A DNA stretch of 37,233 nt from an uncultured Prevotella sp. Its GTDB lineage: Bacteria > Bacteroidota > Bacteroidia > Bacteroidales > Bacteroidaceae. Position 1 is the stretch's first letter. Every line of letters starts with the position of its first letter. Positions 1 to 7,314 of this stretch are shown here, in pieces. The notes under the pieces are model-generated. The model had not been told where the DNA came from and made no database searches. It was given only the letters and a program-made list of their open reading frames with translations. The stretch lies in the NCBI GenBank assembly GCA_900770025.1, contig CAAGIW010000079.1, positions 1 to 37,233 of the forward strand. Reading direction: 5' to 3'. The position numbers and the translations under genes were made by a program.

Positions 1-27
1 ACGGAAACAAGCTTTCTTTTTGTAATC

Positions 28-85
28 TGTCTTTACGCTTATCGGTTACAATGGAACCCCATTGCACCCTCAAAACGTAAAGACA
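28..85. repeat. Nested inverted repeat
   Basis: The outer arms TGTCTTTACG (28-37) and CGTAAAGACA (76-85) are perfect 10-bp complements. Inside them CAATGG (49-54) and CCATTG (59-64) form a second perfect stem around the loop AACC. The two internal loops (38-48 and 65-75) are nearly equal in size. It could be the end of a transcription unit lying to the left, a structured RNA, or a mobile-element terminus. No family was recognised. Confidence 0.6.
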
Positions 86-149
86 TCTGTTCAAAAATGT
101 AAGCAGTTATCATCATAACGTTCATGGCCGATTTGGGTTGAAAGGAAGC

Positions 150-181
150 CTCCACCCTCTATCTCCCATGAGAGGGAGGAG
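150..181. repeat. Imperfect hairpin
   Basis: CTCC-A-CCCTCT (150-160) pairs with AGAGGG-A-GGAG (171-181) around a 10-nt loop, leaving one symmetrical A/A mismatch. No clear U-tract follows on either strand, so I do not call it a terminator. Confidence 0.4.
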
Positions 182-270
182 AAGAATGGAAAAGGCGATT
201 CTATTGCGAGATAAGTGGCTGATGATGAGTGGATAGCGCACTTGCTGAGACGGCATAAAAGGCTTGTCAG

Positions 271-394
271 ATTCCAAGGCAAATCGGGGTGGTTTCCAAA
301 AGTGGCAGTTTTGCGTTCCAAAAGTGGCAGTTTTGCATTCTAAAAGTGGCAGTTTTGCGTTCTAAAAGTGGCAGTTTTGCAAAACGATACTCAG
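271..394 (-). repeat. 22-bp tandem array 1 with leader
   Basis: Read on the minus strand, four units of exactly 22 bp occupy 381 down to 294. Each has the form GCAAAAC + TGCCAC + TTTT + (A/G)GAA(C/T). The sequence CTGAGTATC followed by the 12-bp palindrome GTTTTGCAAAAC (374-385) precedes the first unit. A degenerate fifth unit (292-271) keeps only the end TTGGAAT. The same architecture with another core lies at 21581-21687. The array sits downstream of the M16 protease gene and on its strand. A period of 22 argues against coding. Confidence 0.85.
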
Positions 395-473
395 AGAACT
401 GTCCACGGCAGTGCGAAATTGGCAAAAGCGAACTTACTGCATGAGGCTTATACCGAACTCATGTTTACAGTTA

Positions 474-556
474 GCAAAACCAACTGTTTCCTGCGGAGAA
501 TGCAAAACGGAAACCTTGGCTTCGGAATGCAATAAGCCCGAAACTGCACTGGAAAT
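474..556 (+). repeat. Degenerate 27-28-nt repeat series related to the 22-bp arrays
   Basis: GCAAAAC starts at 474 and 502, and a decayed GCAATAA starts at 529. Each segment ends in GAGAAT, GGAAT or GGAAAT (to 500, 527/528 and 556). The spacing is 28, 27 and 28 nt. The outer bases match those of the 22-bp units but the central core is about 15 nt instead of 10. It is on the opposite strand from array 1. The resemblance could be chance. Confidence 0.35.
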
Positions 557-585
557 CAACGTGATACACAGTGCGGTTTCGGGCT
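535..585 (-). terminator. Strong hairpin downstream of the M16 protease gene
   Basis: The arms AGCCCGAAACTGCACTG (535-551) and CAGTGCGGTTTCGGGCT (569-585) form a 17-bp stem with one mismatch and a 17-nt loop. It lies 59 nt beyond the stop codon at 645 and probably ends or protects the protease transcript. The sequence that follows on the minus strand (TTATTGC) is only weakly U-rich, so it may be an RNA-stabilising hairpin instead. Confidence 0.5.
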
Positions 586-644
586 ATAGGCCGAAGTCTT
601 TGATGCGACTCATGCGCCTGTATGGGGCGCCATTTGCCGGCGAA

Positions 645-3470
645 TTACTCTTGAGGCATCATCACCACCTCTACCCTGGTGCCAGACTTCAGCAGTTCCG
701 TCACAAAGGCAGCAATGGTGGCAGGGGTCTGTGCCTGCACGATGGCATCGTAATTGGTGTGATAGTCAAGTCCATACTCGTACATTGACCAGATGCGTGA
801 CTGCCAGTAGCTGTTGTCTTTCAGTTTGTCGGCATAGTTCTTGAGCATGTATTCCTTCACCTTGGTCAGCATGTCGGCATCCACGGTAGTAGCCATTTTT
901 TGCAATTCCTCACGCATGATGGACATGGCTATTTCTCCCTTCTCGGGCTTCATGGGACAGTAGGCAAACAGCTGAGCGATGTTCTTCTCGTCTTCCCTGC
1001 TCACATTGGCATTGGCACCTGCATAATAGGCAGCACTGGCCTCTTCGCGTATCTGCTTGATATAGATCATAGAAGCCACCTGACCCAACATGGATGCACG
1101 GATGCTGTTTTCGAGAGTGGCAGGAATGTCTTCAGAGAGCCATGCCACGGCACCGATGGCCTTGGGTGTTTCCATCTTGCGGGTGAAATGATTGAGCACC
1201 ACGCCCTTGGGCAGCGGCTCCACATCGTGTCCTTTCACCACCTTTTTCTGTGCGGGCAGTGAGGCAAGATAGCGCTCGATGAGGGGCAGGATGGCCTGTT
1301 CGTCGAAGTTGCCAACAAAACTGAAGGTGAAACCTGCTGCATTGGCAAACTGCTCCTTGGCAATCTGCAGGATGCGGTCGTAGTTCACCTTGGCCAAGTC
1401 GGCCAGCTCCATCGGTTGGAAGCGCGGGTTATGGCACCTCATGGTCACAGTGAGCGAGTCGCTATAGGCCTGGTCGGGAGATAGTGCCTTGTTCTTCAGC
1501 GAAATCTCCTCTTGCTTCATCAAGTTGTCGAAGGCCTCCTGATCCTTGTTTATCTTGGTGAAATGCAGATAGATCAACTGGAGCAAAGTCTCCACATCGT
1601 TGGGAGTGGAAGAACCGCTGAGGTTCACACGGCGTGTGTCTAAAGAGGGAGTGATGCTCACAATCTTGCCAGCCAGTGCCTTGAGCAGTTCACTCTGCGA
1701 GAAGTTGCCCAGTCCACTCTGATCTATCACGGCGTCGAACATCTTCAGGTTGATATAGTCATCGGCACCGTAGAGCGAAGAGCCGCCCTGCCCCACGGCA
1801 CTGAACAGCACCTGGTCTTTCTTGTGGTCGGTCTTCATCAGCAGCACCTTGGCACCGTTTGAGAGGGTGAGTTCAGTATAGCCCAGCACCTCGTTCTTCT
1901 TGGTGCTCTTTATCTTGCCAGCCTTCGGCAGTTTCTGAATCAGCGGTTCGTCTTTCACATTGTCCACATAGGCAGTGAGCTGCTCGGCACGCACCTGCTG
2001 CACAGCGCTCTTCAGTTCGTCTGCCTGCGGATAAACGGCACCCTCTTTCTCTATGTTCAGGCTCAGCACCACCACGTTGGTATCTGTGCGGCTCACCATC
2101 TCAGCCATGCACTGGTTGACCACCTCTAAGGGGATGGCTGGGATTATCTGCTTCATCACCTGATAATAGTCGTCGATGGACGGGATGGGTTCGTTGTCGC
2201 AGAAGTGGTCGGCATACGCCATGCAGAACGAAGCGTTGGTGCGCTTGTCCTTGTTGCTGTACTGCTTGTCGAGCGAACTGTTCAGGCGTTGCTTGTAGCG
2301 GTTGTACTCAGTGGCAGTGAAGCCGAAGCGAGAGGCGCGCAATGCCTCGCGATAGGCGGCCGCCAGCGACTGTGCACTCATGCCGTCTTTCGGTGTGACG
2401 GAGAGCGAAAGGGCGTCCTTGGTATCGCTCACCAAGAAGTTGCCATTGCCCACGTAGATATCCACGAAGGGGCAGTCGGCCTGCTTCACGAAGTCCTGCA
2501 TACGCTCGTTGAGCATACTACGACAGGCAGAAGACACCATATCCACCACAAAATAGTCCAGATTGGCCTTCTGTGCAGGCTCCAAGGCATCGCGCTTGAA
2601 ATAGAGGTCGATGCTGTTGGAACTCATTTCCTTGTCTTTCTCCACCACCACGATCATCTCGCTGTTGTCGGGCACGGCCTCGCGCACCACGGGAGCAGGA
2701 TTCTTTGGCATCACTATGTCTGAGAACATCTTCTTGATCTGGGCCTCGGTGCGGTCCACATCCACATCGCCTACCACGATGATAGCCTGATTGTCGGGAC
2801 GGTACCACTTTTCATAATAATCACGCAATGCCTGATATTCAAAGTTGTCGATGACACTCATCAGACCGATGGGCAGGCGCTCACCATACTTAGAACCCGG
2901 GTAGAGGGTGGGCAGACAGCGGTAGAGCATACGCATCACAGGACTGGTGCGCAGGCGCCACTCCTCATGTATCACGCCACGTTCCTTGTCAATCTCCTTC
3001 GGTTCGAGAAGCAGTCCATCGGCCCAGTCATGCAGGATGAGCAGACAAGAGTCGAGGGCGTTGACATTGCCAGTGGGCACATTACTGATGTTATATACCG
3101 TGCGGTCGGTGCTGGTATAGGCATTGAGGTCGGTACCAAACTTCACGCCGATGCTCTCGCAATAGCGCAGGATAGAGTCGCCAGGGAAGTTCTGGGTGCC
3201 GTTGAAGCACATGTGTTCCAAGAAGTGGGCCAGTCCGCGCTGGTTCTCGTCCTCTTGGATGGATCCCACACGCTGCGCGATGTAGAACTCGGCCCTGTTT
3301 TCAGGCCAGTTGTTGTGACGGATGTAATAGGTCAGTCCGTTGTCCAGTTTTCCGATGCGCACATCCTTATCCACGGGGATGGGCGGCATTTGGCTCTGCG
3401 CAAAGGCACTCGCCACCATCAGGGCAAGCATCAGCGGCATCGCCAAGCATCTGCATAAGAATCTTTTCAT
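645..3470 (-). CDS. Secreted M16-family zinc protease
   Basis: A 941-residue insulinase/pitrilysin-type metallopeptidase expected to cleave peptides in the periplasm or at the outer membrane. Residues 1-25 form a signal peptide ending in SAFAQ. The inverted zinc motif HFLEH lies at residues 82-86 (H82, E85, H86), inside GLAHFLEHMCFNGTQNF, typical of the family; a Glu-rich ERGVIHEEWR segment supplies the expected distal ligand. The second half (roughly 530-940) resembles the inactive M16 C-terminal domain and lacks HxxEH. The length is usual for Bacteroidetes members. It follows the ten-gene SusCD operon on the same strand but is separated by an intrinsic terminator at 3517-3545. I see no TAnnTTTG promoter in the 103-nt gap, so it may depend on read-through or a weak promoter. 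The exact substrate is unknown. Confidence 0.93.
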   Translation of the reverse strand: MKRFLCRCLAMPLMLALMVASAFAQSQMPPIPVDKDVRIGKLDNGLTYYIRHNNWPENRAEFYIAQRVGSIQEDENQRGLAHFLEHMCFNGTQNFPGDSILRYCESIGVKFGTDLNAYTSTDRTVYNISNVPTGNVNALDSCLLILHDWADGLLLEPKEIDKERGVIHEEWRLRTSPVMRMLYRCLPTLYPGSKYGERLPIGLMSVIDNFEYQALRDYYEKWYRPDNQAIIVVGDVDVDRTEAQIKKMFSDIVMPKNPAPVVREAVPDNSEMIVVVEKDKEMSSNSIDLYFKRDALEPAQKANLDYFVVDMVSSACRSMLNERMQDFVKQADCPFVDIYVGNGNFLVSDTKDALSLSVTPKDGMSAQSLAAAYREALRASRFGFTATEYNRYKQRLNSSLDKQYSNKDKRTNASFCMAYADHFCDNEPIPSIDDYYQVMKQIIPAIPLEVVNQCMAEMVSRTDTNVVVLSLNIEKEGAVYPQADELKSAVQQVRAEQLTAYVDNVKDEPLIQKLPKAGKIKSTKKNEVLGYTELTLSNGAKVLLMKTDHKKDQVLFSAVGQGGSSLYGADDYINLKMFDAVIDQSGLGNFSQSELLKALAGKIVSITPSLDTRRVNLSGSSTPNDVETLLQLIYLHFTKINKDQEAFDNLMKQEEISLKNKALSPDQAYSDSLTVTMRCHNPRFQPMELADLAKVNYDRILQIAKEQFANAAGFTFSFVGNFDEQAILPLIERYLASLPAQKKVVKGHDVEPLPKGVVLNHFTRKMETPKAIGAVAWLSEDIPATLENSIRASMLGQVASMIYIKQIREEASAAYYAGANANVSREDEKNIAQLFAYCPMKPEKGEIAMSIMREELQKMATTVDADMLTKVKEYMLKNYADKLKDNSYWQSRIWSMYEYGLDYHTNYDAIVQAQTPATIAAFVTELLKSGTRVEVVMMPQE

Positions 3471-3516
3471 TGTTCAGTCAGTTTGAATGGATATAACATA
3501 ATCTGTAAGGTGTAAA

Positions 3517-3545
3517 AAGGGCTGTGCCTTGAAAGCACAACCCTT
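3517..3545 (-). terminator. Intrinsic terminator of the SusCD operon
   Basis: On the minus strand AAGGGTTGTGC (3545-3535) pairs with GCACAGCCCTT (3527-3517), an 11-bp stem with one wobble pair and a 7-nt loop. It is followed by TTTTTAC. It lies 29 nt after the stop codon of the large Omp28-like gene and separates the operon from the protease gene. Confidence 0.85.
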
Positions 3546-3574
3546 ATATGTATCAACGCTTTCGTTGTCGATGA

Positions 3575-5791
3575 TTACTTCACCACCACCTTCTTCACGG
3601 TGCCGTCGGTCATCTTCTGGATGTTGATGCCCTTTACGGGAGCCTGCAGACGGGTGCCGTTGAGAGACACGTTGTAAGCCACCTTGCTGTTGGCTACAGC
3701 AGTGTTCACACTCTCGATGCCTGAAGTGCCAACGAGAGTGCACTGAGCTGCATTGACCACCATGTGGTTGTTGCGGTTGATGAGGATAGCCACCAAAGAG
3801 AGCTTGCCCTTGTCCTGAATCAGCTTGTTGGCAGAGATGTCAAGAGTCTTCTTATAGGTCATAGGCTCATCCTCGAAAATCAGAGCATCCACACTGCCGT
3901 CGTATCCCCAGGTGGGGTTCCATGCAGCCACTGCCACGTGGTCGTAGGTGAGGTTCATGGCAGCTGATCCGGTGCGGAACTCCTGCATGTCGGTATCAGA
4001 GTAGTAAATGCTGGGATAATACTTGCCGTAATTCTGATAATACCACGCGATGAATTCCTGGGCATAGTAGTTGGACTGCATCCAATCTTCAGTTGTGCCG
4101 GTCATGCCGTCCTCCAGCAGCACAAAGCCGATGGCATAGTTGGCAGCCATACGGGTGAGGCCAAGGGTGGTAGTGGCTTCCACAAGAATCTTGTTCTCGG
4201 TGGTCTTGTCTTCCCAATCGGCCTTCAGGGTGAAGGTTGCTTCAGAGGGAATCACCTGATCAACAAGCTGCACCACCTCTGTGGCACCATACTTGTAGGT
4301 GGGCACAGTTTGGTCGATGTTCTGATAGAGACCTGCATAGGGGTCCATATCCAACGCCCTGTTCACCACGCTGTTGGGGTAAGACTCTTCGAGCATGATG
4401 GCCAGAGAGTCATATTCTGCACAGTACATGGGATCGGGATATGAGTTAGGATCGCTGATGGAGCCCGGGTAGTGGGCAGCCACGGTAATCACCTTGTCGC
4501 CAAGGTCTCTCTTCAGGTTTCTCAAACCCACGATACCACGAGGACAGTAGCCGCACCATGTGCCGGTGATCTCCTCTACGAGAGAGGTGCGGCTCATAGC
4601 CTTCTTGGGCACCACCACGTTGCCGGGAGAAGATGTTTTGTATTTGTTGAGGTTTTCCTTGCCGTTCACCTTGGTCACGGTCACGGTCACGCTCTTCTCA
4701 CCATATTCTTTTGGAGTGTAGGGGATATAGATGTAGCCCAGACCCGATGACAGGGTGTCCACCTTCATGGTCTGCTCGCTCTGTGCCACACCGTTTTCTG
4801 AAATGACGTAGCTCACGCTGGTCACGGGGAAGGGAGTGCAGTTATATACCAATGTGGCGAGGTCGGTCTCTACGCCGGGGGTAGTCACAGTCTCGTCAAA
4901 ATATCCCACTTCGAGATTGTTGTCGGGCAGACCGGCGATATCCATGTGGGTGGCAATGGTGAGGTTGCCGAAGAAACCTGCCAGATTGCACCACTCGGGT
5001 GCTCCAGCATTGACATAGCCCAGAGCATAGTGGCCACCATTATTTATATTCGAGCCAAAGATGATGGGCATATCACCAGACTGACCATCGATGTAATAAC
5101 CCACATAGGCACCATATTCACCCACCTTCAGGGTATTGGGCAACTTGATGTCGGTATAAGACACATAACCGCCCGACACACCCTTGATATCCTCAATGGG
5201 CACTTCCACATACACATCGGCTGCTGTGGGGTCTGTGGGAGGCGCTGTGTAATTGCCATCCACAACTTTACGGTTGCTTGCCCATACGATCACCTTTTTC
5301 AACTTGGCAGGATTGTAGAAGATGACAGACACAGAGTCGATGGTGGCACCAGCATAGGTGTCGTCCACCAGCACAGACAGATCATACACATTCTGTCCTT
5401 CAAATCCCTCTCTGAGCCAAGTATAGTAAGCACCGCCCCACTTGGCGAGAGAGTCGTTGCCATAGAGGCCCAGCGAGCTGCCCAAAGGATACTGGAACCA
5501 AATCTGGTCGCCTGATGCGTGGGGCACCAATGACTTGACAGAAGACTTGGCAGAAGCCGCAGCAGTGCTCTTCTGCACAGCATCCATCTTGTTGAGCCAC
5601 AAGCCCTGATTGTTCACTTTGGACGCCTGACGAAGTCCTTTCACCTCCATGTTGTGTTTCTTGGAAGGAAGTGCTTTCTCAATCTTGTTTACCTTCTTCT
5701 GCTTGAAGAGGTCGCTTTTACCAAGCACCTGCGCATCAGCGGTGGCGCTGAAGGTAAGCACAGTCAAAGCAATCAGTAAAAACTTTTTCAT
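3575..5791 (-). CDS. Large Omp28-like thioredoxin-fold protein with T9SS-type C-terminus
   Basis: A 738-residue exported protein. Residues 1-20 are a signal peptide (cleavage before QVLGKS). The middle section is beta-rich. From about residue 400 it resembles Omp28-type outer-membrane proteins with a thioredoxin-like motif, LVEEITGTWCGYCPRG, placing cysteines at 413 and 416. The last 45 or so residues (AYNVSLNGTRLQAPVKGINI and a basic KKVVVK end) look like a type IX secretion sorting domain, so the protein is probably carried to the cell surface. It is the last gene of the operon, 50 nt after the small T9SS-type gene, and an intrinsic terminator follows. A thiol-disulfide role is inferred from the CxxC. 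No substrate can be read from sequence. Confidence 0.85.
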   Translation of the reverse strand: MKKFLLIALTVLTFSATADAQVLGKSDLFKQKKVNKIEKALPSKKHNMEVKGLRQASKVNNQGLWLNKMDAVQKSTAAASAKSSVKSLVPHASGDQIWFQYPLGSSLGLYGNDSLAKWGGAYYTWLREGFEGQNVYDLSVLVDDTYAGATIDSVSVIFYNPAKLKKVIVWASNRKVVDGNYTAPPTDPTAADVYVEVPIEDIKGVSGGYVSYTDIKLPNTLKVGEYGAYVGYYIDGQSGDMPIIFGSNINNGGHYALGYVNAGAPEWCNLAGFFGNLTIATHMDIAGLPDNNLEVGYFDETVTTPGVETDLATLVYNCTPFPVTSVSYVISENGVAQSEQTMKVDTLSSGLGYIYIPYTPKEYGEKSVTVTVTKVNGKENLNKYKTSSPGNVVVPKKAMSRTSLVEEITGTWCGYCPRGIVGLRNLKRDLGDKVITVAAHYPGSISDPNSYPDPMYCAEYDSLAIMLEESYPNSVVNRALDMDPYAGLYQNIDQTVPTYKYGATEVVQLVDQVIPSEATFTLKADWEDKTTENKILVEATTTLGLTRMAANYAIGFVLLEDGMTGTTEDWMQSNYYAQEFIAWYYQNYGKYYPSIYYSDTDMQEFRTGSAAMNLTYDHVAVAAWNPTWGYDGSVDALIFEDEPMTYKKTLDISANKLIQDKGKLSLVAILINRNNHMVVNAAQCTLVGTSGIESVNTAVANSKVAYNVSLNGTRLQAPVKGINIQKMTDGTVKKVVVK

Positions 5792-5841
5792 GAACTTTTA
5801 AATTAAAAACCTATTTGCTATTTAGAAACTTTTCTCTCGTC

Positions 5842-6474
5842 TTACTTGCGAATGGTCACCTTGCGTGTTACGCCCTTGGCAGACTTCACGAAATAGAAGC
5901 CAGTGGGCAGACTGTGTACGGCAGAAGCAGTGATGTTCGCCTTGATGAGCTTGCCCGTGGCATTATACACATTGACACGCTCTGTGCTGCGGATGCCGTT
6001 GATGCCCGAGGACTCGCCCACATTGAACACGGCAGTGAACGAATGGCTCTCGCCTGCACCTACCACAGTGAACTTAACCTTCACCACACCAGATGCGGAA
6101 GCATCAGCAGGGACGAAGTCGTATTTCACTGTTTCAAAGTCACCGGCAGGGATAGCCACGCGGTTACTCCACTTGTTGTTGCTGACACCATAGCAGTTGG
6201 TACCCGTACAGATACCCTCAGAACCAATCAGTCCATTGAGTTCCGACTCCAGACTGAGAGTACAGGTCATGTCTTCCTCCTTGTCAAGACTGAGGATGGA
6301 CAAGCCAGCCGTTTCGTAGGACTTCTTCTTTGTGATGGGGTTTACAACGGGTTCAAAAACAACCTCGCTGCCATCCTCGATAGTCACACCGGATTTCTGA
6401 AAGCATAATGTCTGTGCATCTGCATGAAGCCACGCAGCACAAACAAATGCCAAAGTGAGTAATGTTTTCTTCAT
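5842..6474 (-). CDS. Small secreted protein with T9SS-type sorting domain
   Basis: A 210-residue protein whose function I do not recognise. Residues 1-21 are a signal peptide (ends HADAQ). The body is probably a beta-sandwich. The C-terminus (NVYNATGKLIKANI through LPTGFYFVK and a basic VTRKVTIRK end) fits the type A sorting domain of type IX secretion cargo. Two cysteines (in CTCTL and GICTGTNCYG contexts) lie in the mature region. It sits 12 nt after the Omp28-like lipoprotein gene and 50 nt before the large Omp28-like gene, so it is probably co-translated with them and exported by the same route. A surface accessory role is inference. Confidence 0.8.
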   Translation of the reverse strand: MKKTLLTLAFVCAAWLHADAQTLCFQKSGVTIEDGSEVVFEPVVNPITKKKSYETAGLSILSLDKEEDMTCTLSLESELNGLIGSEGICTGTNCYGVSNNKWSNRVAIPAGDFETVKYDFVPADASASGVVKVKFTVVGAGESHSFTAVFNVGESSGINGIRSTERVNVYNATGKLIKANITASAVHSLPTGFYFVKSAKGVTRKVTIRK

Positions 6475-6486
6475 ATAAGTTGTTTT

Positions 6487-7305
6487 TTAGTTATTATTTT
6501 CGTTTGTATGTTCCTTGACAGGCAAGCAGAGCGCCTGCCCCACTCCATTTCCATTCTTCACGTATGCCACCACGTGCATGTGGGCCGGTTTCCAGTCTGC
6601 CTGCACAGGCACGGTATAAGTTTTAGACACGCCCTCAATGTCAGCTCCAGAGACAGAGAATGGTTCTCCGGCTGTGCCGTTCACCGTGGCACGGAACACA
6701 TTGTTGTGCACATAGTTTTCATCGACAGAGTTATCGGGCAACATCTGCGGAGCCACTATGCCACTCTCGGTGAGCACTGCCTGCAACGTACCACTGAACA
6801 CGCTGTTGCACGCGCCCGTTATCCGCACCTGAATGGAAGAGGAGGCGGCATCATAGATAGCCTCGCCTGTCAGCGAAATGTCAGAAACAGACTTGAATGC
6901 TGCAGCAATATCAGTAGCCCAGGTAAGCACCGTGTTGTTGATACCCTTTGCATTGATAACAACGCAGGGTTTGCCGTTGATGCTATACGCTTTTTCCTTC
7001 AGCGCACCATACTCGGTGGCCAGTCCAAGAACGCCCTCCACCTCACCAGGATTGATGGCATAGGTCCCACCGTGGTAGGTGATAATGGCCAAGGCATCTC
7101 CATACTGCTCTTCCAATTTTTCCAGTTCTGCAGCACCTGTGGGACAGTTCACACACATCTGTCCAGAGAATTCCTCCACCAGCACCGTGGTGTTCACAGG
7201 TGTAGGCTCTATGTATATCAGTCGCTTGTCTTCGCTCACATTGTCGCAAGCCACCAACAGCGACGCCAACGTGATGAGAGAGGGAATTGTTGCTTTCAGT
7301 TTCAT
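6487..7305 (-). CDS. Omp28-like lipoprotein with CxxC motif
   Basis: A 272-residue predicted lipoprotein. The signal sequence ends in LLVAC with the lipidated Cys at position 20. Soon after comes an Omp28/thioredoxin-like motif, LVEEFSGQMCVNCPTGA, with cysteines 51 and 54, followed by a region like the thioredoxin fold (DALAIITYHGG). The remainder is beta-rich. It is 9 nt downstream of the DUF6029 gene. It is a compact relative of the T9SS-type Omp28 protein encoded two genes later: the CxxC module is shared but the anchoring differs. Thiol-disulfide exchange at the membrane surface is inferred. Confidence 0.82.
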   Translation of the reverse strand: MKLKATIPSLITLASLLVACDNVSEDKRLIYIEPTPVNTTVLVEEFSGQMCVNCPTGAAELEKLEEQYGDALAIITYHGGTYAINPGEVEGVLGLATEYGALKEKAYSINGKPCVVINAKGINNTVLTWATDIAAAFKSVSDISLTGEAIYDAASSSIQVRITGACNSVFSGTLQAVLTESGIVAPQMLPDNSVDENYVHNNVFRATVNGTAGEPFSVSGADIEGVSKTYTVPVQADWKPAHMHVVAYVKNGNGVGQALCLPVKEHTNENNN

Positions 7306-7314
7306 GCGATCATC

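Larger units (their letters stand above)
1..644. other. Gene-free left region with hairpins and short repeats
   Basis: I find no convincing coding sequence here. The short open frames are interrupted by hairpins and by a 22-bp array whose period is not a multiple of three. The stretch contains a nested inverted repeat (28-85), an imperfect hairpin (150-181), a four-unit array (294-381), a looser 27-28-nt series (474-556) and a strong hairpin (535-585) just past the protease stop codon. No TAnnTTTG promoter was recognised on either strand. Confidence 0.7.

Noticed and set aside
411..788. A 125-codon plus-strand open frame at the left side
   Set aside because: It runs through the degenerate repeats, a 17-bp hairpin and into the antisense of the protease gene. 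No start signal or family resemblance.
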